Of a DNA stretch of 64,000 nucleotides, positions 34,123 to 46,956 are shown piece after piece. The translations under genes were made by a program, and so were the position numbers. The stretch lies in contig JANCIK010000005.1 of assembly GCA_028532985.1 (NCBI GenBank), forward strand, positions 2,920,501-2,984,500, written 5' to 3'. Source of the DNA: Stropharia rugosoannulata (Eukaryota > Basidiomycota > Agaricomycetes > Agaricales > Strophariaceae). The notes beneath the pieces were generated by a model. The model worked only from the letters and a program-made list of their open reading frames with translations. It was not told where the DNA came from and made no database searches. Position 1 is the first letter of the stretch. The number at the start of each line of letters is the position of its first letter.

Positions 34123-35792
34123 TTAATAAAAGCCTTTGGAGTAGGAATCCATGTATGGTACAATCAACTGCCCATAAGGTACGTCTGGATCACAGTTTGG
34201 AGTAGTGACTGGCCTTGGCCGCGGCCCAGAAGCATGAAAAGTGCATATTTCTATCGGGATCTCCTGTAAGAATTTTTGCTTTGACGACATGTCAATTCCA
34301 ACAGCGCTGAAGTCGTAAAGCATCACGGAGTACTTAGATCACAGCGGAAAGTATTGATTTAGATAAACGGCAACTACGCAATTAAATAAGAAAAAAACCT
34401 ACATTCAGCTTAAAGTTGCCTAACTCCATGTTGGGCTTCATTCCTGGCTTGAGATGGAGCTCTCCATTGAGAACACGGCCGTTGAAGCCGGCTTGATTGG
34501 GTAATGTCGTCTCAGATATCCACCACACAGCACGTTGAGAGTAGTCAAAATCCTCCCTGAAGGAGCCGTCATCCATAATACTATGCTTTTTTGAATGATC
34601 GACTATTTGACGTCGTACGCGCACATGAATTGCCTGAGGGGTTGCAAGGAGAGCCAGGGCTTGTACGTTGTTGCTTTCTATTTTAATAGAGAGTGGAATA
34701 AAGGTATCAGCAGTATACGAAAGCTGAATTCCGAGTATGACAAATGAGAATACGTCCAATTGCAAAAGAGAATGGATAAAAATGCTTACTGGTTTGGCTA
34801 AATACAGCTGATATCGTCTATAAGCAAGTTAAACATTGTGATATGAGTTAACTAGACTAACAGTGCATTGGGCAATGAAGTCCACGGTCTTGAATAATTT
34901 CCCCACAATTTGGATACAACCCTCAGCGTGCCAGCCATCTGGATCATCGGTTGGTTCAAGAATAGGGGTCGCCTCCTGGTACGCTACTTGTCTGAGAATA
35001 GGTATTGGGGGAGGTCGAGTCACTCGGAGGTAGGCAAATGGTAGAGACATCCTTCATCGTAGTAAATTAATTTTCAAGATATAATAGCACAAGGACCAGC
35101 TATTTATCACTCACACATAGTCGTCTTTAAGAAATCCATGCCGATTTAACTTCGCCGACAGAGTATAAACGACTGTAGCTCTTATAAAAGGCTCATTAAA
35201 GGTCTGGGGTAGGTCATATAGCCGGGGCTCAGCTTCATGGTGTATTTTTAGTTTAACTTTCTCTGGTAAATGAATTGATACTGGCCAGGTATATTCCCCG
35301 TTCAGTGTTTCAGTGAAGTGTGTGTAAGGCGACTTGATTGTGCTGTTTGTCGTACTTGGAGACGGCTCCCCATCGGCATGGGACCATATTGTAGTCTTGT
35401 GGTCCAGAAAGACAGTAGTTTCTTCTAATCCTGTGATTCCACCTAGTATATATTTTCCTTCGACCTGCATAGGAAAACCTATTGAGACTCACAACACAAT
35501 GTAGCCACTAGCATCTCACCAATATATCAATAACACTAATAGGCTCCGGAGAATCTAAGTGCAAAGCTAAAATCGCTTCCAATGACTGGCCTTCCACTAT
35601 GGTAGGGACATGATCTGTGGAAAAGCTTTTGTCCGCTAACAGAGTTAGTAAAGCAATTTGTTTGTCGCCCCTGTCAAAGGAAATATCGAATCTTCTGTGG
35701 GCACTGAGTGTCTCGGCCATAGCTGAGTCAGAGTTGGAGCCGTTGAAGATATCTGTATACGCTGGTAGCACGTCACCAGAGGTTTTTGACAT
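34123..35792 (-). CDS. Arrestin-like protein (basidiomycete type)
   Basis: The protein starts MSKTSGDVLPAYTDI. Exon 1 has LSAHRRFDISFDRGDKQIAL and QSLEAILALHLDSPEPISVI, the beta-sandwich opening of fungal arrestin-related proteins. Exon 2 gives VEGKYILGGITGLEETTVFL, then YTWPVSIHLPEKVKL and NEPFIRATVVYTLSAKL, the usual arrestin-N end. Later exons supply MSLPFAYLRVTRPPPIPILR, LSYTADTFIPLSIKIES, VRRQIVDHSKKHS and a C-terminal GELHLKPGMKPNMELGNFKL. Five introns are used; the one near 34830 has two possible acceptors, and the second (before CTGTATTTAGCC) keeps frame. No PY motif is evident, so a role in ubiquitin-ligase recruitment cannot be claimed. The family's role in endocytosis or signalling is general knowledge only. 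Confidence 0.75.
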
Positions 35793-36519
35793 AGTGGTGG
35801 AGCAGATGTTCTCGTGCAGTGGAACACAGACAACTGTCCACAGAGAGCGCCGGATTCCTGATCGACGCATTCTTTATATCAGCACAGTTAGTATTTTTAT
35901 CTAAACGGTACATTCTCCAGTCCGTATAAGCTCCGACACAGTGACACTGGGCGCTCGGCGCTGAATTCTTGTACATATGCCAGATACTGAAATAACATAA
36001 GATATACTTAGTTCTACCAGCGTGACTTAAGCATATTTGCACTACGGTACCTAATCTTTCAACTCGTCCTGCAAGATAGGCGTCTCTTCAATTACCCGAT
36101 AACAACAGATGTAAGCAAAATAATGATGTATAACTTCAAGTGATCGGCCTACGTGAGTATTAGCGTTCTACGGATGAACAGCTCTAAATATGTCTGTTAG
36201 TTGACATCAGTCCAAATGTCGTTGTTAGAACATAAGTAAAAGGTACGCGTTTACATTATGCCCATAATCACTGAATTCCGTGCATTATGTACAACTTGGT
36301 TCGTGATAACTTCATAAACTCATTCCCTAAAATGGTAATCTTCTTGACAAATTTGGAATAGGCAGATTGCCGTTCAATTTACAACAGTTCTAATTTACAT
36401 CATCTAAGCGTCTACTAAGCAATAGCGTATATAGATGCATACAATAAGAATAGAATAGGAATAAATGGAGCTTCGGATTCTATGGAGAACCGCCCAATTC
36501 ATTGTTGGGGATCTTCAAG
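35793..36519. other. Intergenic, arrestin promoter to SMC6 3' end
   Basis: About 730 bp, AT-rich, no coding signal. It should hold the arrestin promoter and the SMC6 3' UTR. Confidence 0.45.
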
Positions 36520-39500
36520 TTACCATTCCCGTCGGGATCTCTCCGGGTCCGACATTTTATGAACTTGGATGTTATCGTTAACAGTGATGTTTCCAATATC
36601 CAAAGGCGTTATGAAGACGTATTGCTTCTTGTCAGACATAGTCGCCACGTCAATCAGCATCTTCATGCTAATACGCCGGTTCACAGCGTCCATAAAAACG
36701 TCAAATTCATCTGAGGGGAAGACTTGAGGAAAATAAACAGGTCTAGTAGGCCAGGTACACACCGAGGCACTTTAGAGGGCATCCAATACAGTTCCAGATA
36801 GACAGGAGAAGACATATAGTGGTGAATGACTTCTCTCCGCCGCTTAGCAAATCCGGATTCTTTCCCCGTCTCCCCTGTGTAAAATGTTGGTCGTCTGTTT
36901 CGACCTACAAGGATGTTATTTTATTGTCAGTTCACGTGAGAAGGGCCATGCATATCTGTAGAAACATACGTGAAGCTCAAGCTCTCCCTTGGAATGCTTG
37001 GTAGTGATAGTGCCGAAATACCCTCTATTGGCAAGGTTATTTTGGAACGCCAATTTGCATTGAATGGTTTTGAAAGCCCTGAAGTCGATCCACCGAACGA
37101 CACGACGCTCCAATGCCATTTTGAGAGCCTGCAAGTAAAAAGTCGTTAGTTCGGTTTTCTCTCATTGCCCGTTACACATTCACCTTGCAGAAGAAAACCA
37201 TTGCCTGTTGTTCTTTCCTTATGCTATTCAAGGCGCCCTTAGCCTTCTCAACTTGTTCGTTTGCCTCCTCAATAGATATCCCGCCTTGTTCTGCTCGTGC
37301 TTTTAGTGCTTGTTCAATGGACGCTATATGTTGCTTGATGTCGTCTGGTTTGCGTGGGTTGAGTACTTCTTCAGGAGAGTATTCAATAGCGTTCTGAGTC
37401 CAGACCTGCAGTGTATGATGAAGCAAGCCGCAATCTTTTTAAAAAAAAACAAGTAGAGACTAACGTTGAATTCATCTGCCAGCACATCGGCATTTGCTTC
37501 TGCAGCTTCCGTGATTTTCTTCTCTGTTTCAACTTTCCGCTCGTAGTGATTTTTGTCGTTTTGTGCCTGCATTCTTTTGGTGACTGCATCCTCGATCATT
37601 TTCTAACCTGTTTTAGCTTGATAAGTACACAATTTGACGCATACACTTACGATGTGCGCATTCCGGCGATTGAAGAAGTCAGACATGACCTTCTTCACTT
37701 CGTTCATTTGCTGTTGCAAATTAATTTGTACCCGGTCCACCTTTTCCTTCTCTCCGCGTACATGCTCTAATTGGGTCAAAACACCGTCTTTATCTTGTAT
37801 GATAGACTGAGGGGGGAATGCAAATTTAGCGGAGAACAGAGAATAGGAGTTGTTCGCACCTGTTTGGTGTCTTCAAGAGCCTGAATATCTACTGGCATGT
37901 CGTCATTAGCTTCTTGTTGAAGATCGGCCTGCTGCGATTTCGCCAAGAGCTGTTGACTCTGGAGTTCTTTTTCTCGGGCCTGTGTTTCGTTTAATGGAAT
38001 AGGTGAATGACGAATGAACAAAGTCACTGACCTTCAAGCCGTCAATCTGTATCTTCATTTGCATATACTGATTTCGCAGGGCCTCAGTCTCGGAAGCGAT
38101 AATTTTTATATCATCTTCAAGCTGTCTTTTTCTCTGCGCGAAATGGCTAGTTGAAAAGGTAAGTGGTTGAGCCGATGTAAGACGTCTTGGCTTTCCAGAG
38201 GCATACCTTATTTCAGCAGTAGGGTTTCTATGGGTCAGAAGAAGGTTCATAGGACCCATTTTTTGTTTTATATCTATAGGAGAACTCTTCTGACCTCCTT
38301 CACTGCATAAACGAGGTCAGACTGCTGCTATTCAACAAGAAAAATAGAGATTTACGGGTAAACAGTCACTGCAAACCCATCATTTGTCCAGGCATTACCT
38401 CCTTTTCTGTACGTTTTTAGCGTCTTTTCACCTTCCGCTCGTGTATCAGCAAGAACTTGGTTTTCAATATGTGCTTGATTGATAAGGAGGCGGAGGACCC
38501 AGGGGTCGCTAATCTGCGTAATATTGGTCAAAACGTTTCTGTGACGTCGAGCTAAATCATGATACCTCCAATTCCCGCAAAACGGTATGTATATGCTCAT
38601 CTTCGGGTTCTCCGTGGCGGTATTCAAACATATCTTTTTCGTAGATGATTATGTTTGCATATCGGCTGCATATAATTTGGTTCAATTTGGAATGAAGATT
38701 ACAATAAAAAGGCTTACTTTTTACTGTCAACCAATAAATTCTTGAGCACTTTAAAGTCTCTAGCATCCGTGATGGCAAACATCAGCAAGTACTGGCTTAA
38801 TCGCGATCGAAGGAGATGACCCCATTTCTCCGGGTTCTTGGCCTTGACGTAGAGACCAAATGGACCAAGGGGCACGTCGCCGTACCAGCGCAGAGACTTG
38901 ATTTTATTCAGTAGGTCCTTCATGTTGTTACCATAAGGTATGAGCGCATCTTTCTCCGCCTTTTTCGCAGAACTGATCATACTGTCACAATCCTTTATTT
39001 CTTGCTCTAGAGTTGCCTTTTGCGCGTTCTTGGATTCGCCATTCGCTCTTATTTCCGCGGCCGCAGCTTCTACATTTTGTCTTTCCAGACCGAGGTCACG
39101 GAGCTGACGACCAGCTGCACGGAAAGTATCTTCTAGTTCTTGAATCTTGTCCTGGATCTCAAGAAGTTTGGCTTGATTATCCATATTTGCAAGGCGTCTC
39201 TGCTCCTCAATGTTCTTGTCTAATTGTTCGATCTGGCAGTCAAACTCTTGAATCGCCTTCTTCATCTCTCCTATTTCATTCTGACCCGAGAGACAGGTCA
39301 GAACGGGAAGGGATAAAGGGTTCCATAATCACCTTGAAGTCTAGAATTCTGTTTTTATTATCTCGAATTTCTCGCACAAAACTTGCTTTTCGCGCATCTA
39401 AGTCCTCGATATTTCCCATAGCTTTGAGCTCGGCTTCTAATGCCACCACTACTTCGGTAGCATCGTCGAAAGTGCTCTGCAGGTGTGTTTATGATGAAGA

Positions 39501-40945
39501 CGCTGACGGAGAATGTAGACTAGGCTACTTACCTGAGATTGTCGAAGGTTTTCCTCGATCTTTGATAATCTACGTTTTTGGCTGGCTGCATCCTCCATAG
39601 CAGCTTCCATCTCCCCCCGTTTATCTGCAACATAAGCCCATGCTAATTCCCTCTTTAAGTTATCTATTTTGTGCTCTTGTTCTTGAGCTTTGGAAGCTTC
39701 TGTAAGACATGCTTCGGCCCGCTCGAGTCGTAATTCAGCGTCGGGGATCGCGGACTCTTTTGCGACAATAGTTTGTTCGATAAGTGTGGTATTGTTACCA
39801 ATTATCTCGTATTCCTCCTCAAGTTGCGCGAGTTGAGTGCCTCGCAAAAAGAACTGTTGTGACATTAGAACAATAGTCCACCGGTGAGATGCAGTCGTAC
39901 CTTGTACTTGTCCTTCGGAGTTGACACGCTTAAGAACTGTCTGGCAGCATCTTGTAATAGAGTGAATACCGGAGACCTACGAATATATTGTACTCAAAGA
40001 CATACCTTGAGTAAGGACAGCCATTGGATTATCAACTTGAATGTCCATGTGATCGCAGATAACTGTCAATTCCTCCTTTTTAGTGCTTATGACTTTGCCA
40101 TCTGAGCGCTTGATTTTCCAGGTCGACGCGCCCTCTTTGGTGAATCGCCGCGTGATTATGATAGTGTTTCCATAAATTTCATGTTTGAAAGCGTCGTCTC
40201 CTCGATTTTTGAGGTGGATGGTCACCTCAGCCACCCTGTACTACAAGTAAATACGCCAGGACAATCATGCAGTTTTAGCCACACACACCCTTGACCCTCT
40301 CTAATAAAAGATTTCAATCCCGTTCCGCGACCCGTAAATTTTGTCTTGCCACCCAATGCAATAGTAATAGCGGAGAGGACAGCACTCTTTCCACCTATTT
40401 ATCCATTAGCCTAAAAAGTATACCAATACAATATGAAAATACTCACTTCCGTTATGACCTGAAATAAATCAGCAAATCATGAATGTTAACGTAAGTGGTG
40501 TACACACCGATAATAAAGTTGATTCTAGGACCGAAAGTGAATTTGAGGAATTTGTGACACATGAACTGGTGCATCTCCACATATTCAATTATTCCGCTCT
40601 CAGCTTGCGCCTAAATAAGGGTCGACTATGAGCACGGAAACGCCAGAGAGTGTTGCTTCGCACCCCCTCAATCCTTTGTTGCCGCTGCTTTTCATACTTC
40701 GCAAGTAGTTTTTCACCGATAATGCGTTCCAATTTTTCCTCTCGAGTCTCCTTCGAATGAACGTTATCAGGTTGCGTGTCGCTCATGTCATCGTCATGCC
40801 TAGTCCATGATTTTTCCTGAGCGCGTTTCTCTGTGCTTGCCGGGTCTAAGTTCGACTCTTCTGAAGCCGTTCTACCACGTTTGTTAGGCCCTGTGTACGA
40901 CTCAGGATCTTCTGTCTCTTCAAAACCTCTTCGTCGTTTGGACAT
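36520..40945 (-). CDS. SMC6: Structural maintenance of chromosomes protein 6
   Basis: SMC6 pairs with SMC5 in the nuclear SMC5/6 ATPase complex for DNA repair and replication-fork stability. From ATG 40945 the N-terminus is charged (MSKRRRGFEETEDPESYTG). The Walker A loop INFIIGHNGSGKSAVLSAI is assembled from three exons. DHMDIQVDNPMAVLTQ follows, then long coiled coils (about 39900-39000 and 38300-37200) flanking the hinge (around 38500-38950, YGDVPLGPFGLYV). The C-terminal head has LSGGEKSF (about 36833-36847), the Walker B region LKCLDEFDVFMDAVNRRISM and QYVFITPLDIGN. The protein ends at TAA 36520-36522 after VHKMSDPERSRREW. Fifteen or more introns. The 287-bp gap to Arp10 is a likely shared promoter. 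Confidence 0.93.
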
Positions 40946-41232
40946 TTTTGAGCCCGACTTCTCAGCAAGACGTTATATTGAAATGCTTGTGGATGGCACG
41001 AAGTGGCATGGGTTCAAGGAACTTCAAGCTGGAGACCACCCTTACGCGCACGTGAAATGTCAGTGACTGATGGTGAAACATTGACTTGGCCCATGGACCA
41101 ATCTTGACTACTTACTTACCTTGAGGCGCACTCCAACTCGGCTATTGTTCTTTATACCTCGGGGTATATCTGGACACGTCTGAATTCTGCCTTGCCTATT
41201 TCTGAAGATTCTGGGAAAGGCGTGTTGACAAA
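40946..41232. promoter_or_regulatory. Presumed bidirectional promoter between SMC6 and Arp10
   Basis: The two start codons face away from each other across 287 bp, so both promoters must lie here unless they overlap coding sequence. I see no TATA box or other defined site. Confidence 0.5.
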
Positions 41233-43156
41233 ATGGCCGCGACACCGACGGCGACGCCTCGATCAAAATCCTCTTACAACCCTACAACGCCAGCTGCATC
41301 TCGTGTCTCTGCCACAAATGCACCACCTACTATTCATGCCTCACCGCACTATGCTACCACCAGGCGACACTCCCTCTATGGTGTGGAAGATCGCGTTGTC
41401 ATTGATCCAGGATCACGGGTATGGAAGGTAGGATTTAGTGGTGAGGGGCGTCCACGCGATGTTTTCTATGGTTGTGGCCCAGAGGGGACATCGTTCTGGA
41501 AACTTTCCCGTGGAAAGGATATGGCGGACAGAATGGAGGAGGAGAAGCTGCTTGAAGTCAGGTTGCAAACTTGCCTGCGCTCGGTATTCCATGAGTAAGT
41601 CCTTCTCAGCCATACTGGGCTTTCTCATTCATGTATATATGAAGTTCCTTATTGGCAGACCCCAAGGCGCGAAAAGTTATAATCGTCGAACATCCGCTGC
41701 TTCCGTTATACATTAAAGAAATAATAGCACGAATATTGTTCGAAAATCAGGTGCGCTCCTTTATTGCGCCATCTCTCTAAAGCTAGATTACTGTTAGGTC
41801 CCTTCAGTATCATTCGCTTGCAGTCACCTGCTATCATTACTGGCCGTCGGTCGAATAACAGGTCTTGTCATAGACTGCGGTCACTTGGAATCCGTAGCTT
41901 TACCTGTAAGCCTGCTACAGCTTGACTTTGCATTGTTTGACAATATATCAGATATTCGCTTCAAGGCCAATGTTTCCTCAAATCAAAACAACTCCCCTTG
42001 CGGGGTCGCAACTCACTTCTCACCTTCGAAACCTTCTGCTCATGTTCGCGAGTTACTTACCACCGGCAACTACCCTTAATTCAACGGCCGTTCCAACGCG
42101 CCGAGCCATACGAGTCCCGCAAGAAATCCTAACCGACTCGATTGTCGAAGGGATAAAATCTCGATGTTGCTTCGTAGGAGAGCCTTTAAAACCTGAGAAA
42201 GAGGAACATAAGACAGCAGCGGAGGTAGAAGAATCTGATACGGACGTTCCACCTAGCGATACGTCTTACGCCGACTCGGAAGATTCACATCATGAACCGA
42301 AGTCCGAAGCCACAACTGCTTTATCGGAATCAAGGAGTTGGCAGGATGATGACAACCAGATGGAAGCCTTGGCTGCTGTGTATCGACGACATTCAACTAC
42401 TACAGATATTGAAATGCGCGTCGCTCCTCCTCCTTCGCAAGACCACGGTACTGGGCGCGGGACGTTAATAATACCAGGTTGGGTCCGGGAAAGGGCGGCA
42501 GAGTTGCTCTTTGCTGGCAATGACATTGACGAAAGCAGCCTTGCAGAGACTATCTTAGATGTTTTACTCAATGTGCCCCGCGATTTGCGCAAAACTATGG
42601 CATCTTCTATCCTCGTCTCAGGTGGAACTGCAATGTTACCTGGCTTTATTCCAAGATTACATACCGAGATGGTCAATGCTGTCGCTCCGCCGCCTAGATC
42701 TAACAAACATCAGACACGGCCGGATAGACCTGACCCTCCACCATACGATAAATACGGCCCCCTTCGACCGCTGTTGCCATATTTTGCGATCTTAAATAAC
42801 CCTTCACCGCCCCCTGTAGCTTCAGAGCGTGCCGCAGCAAATGCGGGAAAAGCACCTGCATTTGCGCCTGCCTGTCTAGCATGGGTAGGCGGTTCACTAG
42901 CTGGGTACGTTTGATGTTGTTTGACTATGGATGGTTTGCCGATTAAGTTGGTTCTAGATCGCTCAAAACAGGAGGCGTTGAAATCCCGCGTGAGCATTGG
43001 GATCAAGAGGAATCAAGACAGGTTGGCGACGACGATATGGATGTTTCTCCTGATGCGAATGCTCAGTCTCAAGGAAGCATTCTCCCTGACTGGACGCGCA
43101 CCCCTTTGTCGGCAGGTGCACCGCCTGCAAACGTACGTTTGGCACCTGTTGCGTGA
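41233..43156 (+). CDS. ARP10: Actin-related protein 10 (dynactin pointed-end subunit)
   Basis: Arp10 (Arp11 in animals) caps the pointed end of the dynactin mini-filament used by dynein. Five exons (41233-41594, 41645-41750, 41798-41905, 41952-42904, 42958-43156) give 575 residues, long for the family because of a low-complexity acidic insert (ESDTDVPPSDTSYADSEDSH). The actin-fold landmarks are EDRVVIDPGSRVWKVGFSGE near the N-terminus, DPKARKVIIVEHPLLPLYIK, VPSVSFACSHLLSLLAVGRI, GLVIDCGH (phosphate-2-like loop), ILVSGGTAMLPGFIPRL and CLAWVGGSLAGSLK. The first intron ends after ATATATGAAG, which gives FHDSLLADPKARK. The usual actin ATP loop is only partly kept, as is common in Arp10. Confidence 0.88.
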
Positions 43157-44525
43157 CAAAAAAAAATCGGGTGTTGTGTACATTTTCCTTTTCCTTCGCT
43201 TTTTTGCCTACTGTATCTTAGGCCTTATCGATTAACAATGGCAATGCGGCTTACATACCTAAGTGCACAACGATCGGTCGCAAAGCCTCGCAAAGCCCAC
43301 CGTCGGAATCTAGGTTGGTCCACGTTTTCCGTTCCGCGCTGCCAACATCTTGGCATTAGACGGATGTCTAGTCTCTGGTAGCTGCAGTCCACCAGCTCCC
43401 TGTTCCACCCTGTCCCAGCCTGTCCCTCGCTGTGTCCGCGTTGAGCCCCATTAGCCGAGGTTCCCGAAGGCCTTCATTTTACCATATGTACCTGGCATGC
43501 CTTGCAATTTAAGTTATGGAGTCCAACAGTGCGAACTTTGTCGATAAAGTGTTTGTATACGCAACTACCACATAATGATGGCAAAGGTTATGCGATGGCA
43601 AATATGTCTATACGGGGTAGGTGCACCCATAGCTCTGCTAAGTAAGTAATTGCCTGTAATTGCGTTCTGTTGCATGGGCGCCTTTCAAATTCACACATGT
43701 GGACAGTAGCCTACAGTAGCCATGTGGAGTAAAAGATCGGGTGTCGTGTATAGGCTTGGCGGAAAGCACCATTTTAAACATAGCACCTCATATGTAGCAC
43801 CAAACACTGCCGATTGCCAGGTCTTGCTGCTCTTTTTACAGATCTCCAATCTTCGTTAGCATCTTGTCAGGATCGGCCAGCATCAGCACTCGCATCAAAG
43901 TGGCTTGGAGGAACATAGAGAACATCGCAGGCACTACAAAGGTTACATAAGGTTACATAACACTACTGTCGACAATTCGGACCTGATCGATTTCCGATGC
44001 TACGGGCGGCGGAGCGCGATGCTGTGCCTACAGCGATTCCAGTCCGGCCCACCGGACGTTACCAACGCGGAGGAATGCATGTCTGCTTGCAGATAAGTCA
44101 GGACGTATTCTAGCAGAAATGCCTAAGAGGTTTGTTGCAGCAGTTGTTGTGCGCATGCCTACTCAGTGTTGGAACTGCGGGGACGTCTTCTTTCATTTAC
44201 ATCATTTGTTGGTTCATTCAAAATTCATCCCGGCTCCATAACTGGCCGGAGCCGTTTCCATTATCCAAGAATTTGTGAAATGACTTGGAAATGATTGTGA
44301 GTTGGAAATTTATAGGGCTCCTGACACGCAATCAATAAAACTTGTCGACATCGCTCCTCTCCTAGCTCGCGCTTTTACTATCTCCCCGCAACTTGGTATG
44401 CCTTGAAAGGGGACTCTTCGCCACGGTATCTTGAACTACACCTAAGCTCCAAGACCCACTCCCACTCCGCCTCGCGGTAGTGTTTACATCTAGACGCCTA
44501 CGCATCACATCTACCTCTTTTCACA
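43157..44525. other. Intergenic, no gene seen
   Basis: About 1.4 kb. Open frames are short and not protein-like (43905-44096 the largest). A short direct repeat of GGTTACATAA occurs near 43940. I see no RNA gene. Confidence 0.45.
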
Positions 44526-46034
44526 ATGCCTAACATGGACGAAGCAGCCACGATCGCCACTACCTTTGGGGCGCTTGAGATAGGGATGAGCGTATCAGTC
44601 TTCTTGTTCGGTATCGTAACACTACAAGTGTACACGTATTTCACACGGTTCGAGGATGATCGCCTACTATTCCGGGCTTTAGTGCGTCTCTTTTCTTAGT
44701 CAAACGCTCAGATATTCATTTTTTTCTGTATGTATTTGAAATGATAGGTTAGTAGCATCTGGTGCGCTACCTTCTTTTTGTCCGCCGCCTTCAGCCTAAA
44801 ATGAACATTAACCATACAGGCTTCTTGAATTTGGTCATACTATCGCGGTGTTTTATGAGGTATACCGGACGACCATTATCCTGTACGGGAAGCCAAAGGA
44901 AGCAGTGGCATTTCCTTCTATCGGGGTGGTATTCCTACTGGGAGGGCTTATTACAGCCATAGTACAGGTGCGCCTCGCTGTTGTAACGACTAACTTGACC
45001 TGACCAGTTTGGTTAGGGTTTTTTCTCGTATCGGCTTTGGAGGCTCTTGCCAAAGCCATACAACTGTGCTGGAGTAGTTACGGCAATAATGGCGCTCAGC
45101 CGCGCAGTTTTGAGCACCTATGGTGCATCTTGCATTATCCCGGCACCTGATTATGTCGAATATGCAAGCAGGTCATCGTCGAAGAGCATAGCGCTGTCGC
45201 TGTTGGTGATGGGAGCAATCATCGACGTGATAATAGCCATAAGTATGGTCTACTTCCTGCTCAAAACCAGACAACAGGCGTTCAAAAAGTACTGTCACTC
45301 AATTTTGTGCCTCCAGATATTAACTGTGTTTTTCTAGGGTCACTAAGTTGTTGGATCGTTTGATTGGTTTTAGTCTCCGTAAGCGAACCATTTTCCCCGT
45401 GCAAATATTGAGTTATTTAATGGTACGATTATTAAGGAACTGGATTGATCACAAGGTCAGCCAGGATGTGTTTTGAACTACCGTATCGCACTGACAGATC
45501 CCATCTCAGTCTTGCCGCGATCTCTGTATTAGTCCTCGTGAGTCAAAAGTCTCTGTACACCCTATAAAGCCGCTGACATACACTTACAGTATGAGTTGCA
45601 ACCTCACAATTGTAAGTCTCCCTGCGGAATACTCGAAACCATTTTTGTAATACAATTGCACACCAAGTCATTTATTTGGCGATATATACATCCCTTGCAA
45701 AACGTAAGTCTCGTTCCGTTTCTCTAAAGAATTGTGCGAAAGTAATGAATCATATATATAGTGTACTCCAACACTCTTTTATCATCGTACGTTCATGTCC
45801 ATGTCGGACAATCACTTGGGCTTCGCTCTTCTGACGCATGTGCTTTGAAGACTGAACTCACGAAGTAAACTACGCGACCAAATCTCCACCTCCACGGTTT
45901 CGGTTGATGTTCCGCGTCGGAAAGGTTCCAACGCACGACCAGTAAGCTCCCAAGCCCAGCATGTTATATGCAATAACGTGCACATATTTAATGAATCTTC
46001 CAGACATACAATCATGCCATATCGATTGAAATGA
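44526..46034 (+). CDS. DUF6534-type seven-helix membrane protein (third copy)
   Basis: The start MPNMDEAATIATTFGALEIG leads into helix 1 (MSVSVFLFGIVTLQVYTYF). Splicing gives WLLEFGHTIAVFYEVYRT, KEAVAFPSIGVVFLLGGLIT, GFFSYRLWRLLPKPYN, ALSLLVMGAIIDVIIAISMV, KVTKLLDRLIGF, SHLSLAAISVLVLYELQPHN, FIYLAIYTSLAKLYSNTLLS and a cytoplasmic tail starting SLNSRSKLRDQIS. The family's KLYSNTLL.SLNSR motif is intact, so this is the best-preserved of the three copies. One join, between about 45380 and 45500, remains unclear. The function is unknown; the fold recalls 7TM proteins, but ligand or coupling cannot be inferred. Confidence 0.82.
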
Positions 46035-46956
46035 AAACCGTCACGGAATTCAATAGAGACGACACTATGTCCGTCTAATCAAAACTAAACGATTTCTTCA
46101 TGTAACATTTCACTCGACGGAACGGCGTCAAATTGCAGAGAGAACTAGAACCCTTTTTGTGGTATCTAGCTCCTGCATGTTGTGATAGTGTAAACAGGCT
46201 TACCCTCCTTTGGTTCACCTCTTTCTTTTGATTCGTTCATATTCTATGTTATAAATAAAATACTTGTAACAGTAAATTCCGAAAGGTACAATCCACCATT
46301 CTATTTAAATATATGTTATTTCCCAGGGACGTATACTCGAGTATATACACGCGTGTTCCCCCACTTTCCAGTACAGATTGCCGACAAGCAGACACGGACC
46401 GTATTAGGACCGCTGCGTTCCGGTCCACACCAAGTCCACTTGATTCTTGTGTCAGGAGCTCATAAGTTATCTAGGCTTCCCTTGATATCTGTTCAGAAAA
46501 CCCATTTCAAATGGCTTCTGTCCATATGCTCTGAGGCCATGGGACTCTTCCAATAGAAGGCGGCTAAGACGTACCGCATAGGTGGAGGTAGCACAACGTA
46601 TATAATGATGTTTCGAGGCTTGACGATTTTTCACCTAGTGAGCCATTAATCAAGCATTGTATCTGGAATTGCATTCGAGTACTTAGATTGTCAATACGGC
46701 CAGTTGTACTGATGAAGTCATTTAGTTAAATCTTAAATAGAAAATTCGGACCAGTTCTAACTTCTAAGATAAACAATGTTATGCACGGAAAGAAGTAATC
46801 GCTCAGAGATGTCGATGAATATTCAAAAAAAGCAGAGTTCCTGCCAGTCCCTTCCGAAGTGGCTTCTGCTATTAGGTCTATAAAAGAGGCTGTATTTCTG
46901 ATTGTCATGTAACACTTTACGGAATTGCACTCTTCAGTCTTATCATCCTATCTAAA
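46035..46956. other. Intergenic, carboxylesterase promoter region
   Basis: About 920 bp, AT-rich, without supported coding sequence. Confidence 0.45.

Noticed and set aside
40230..40300. Possible alternative SMC6 start at the VAEVTIHLKN exon
   Set aside because: Walker A and the charged N-terminal exon upstream join in frame, so this is internal.
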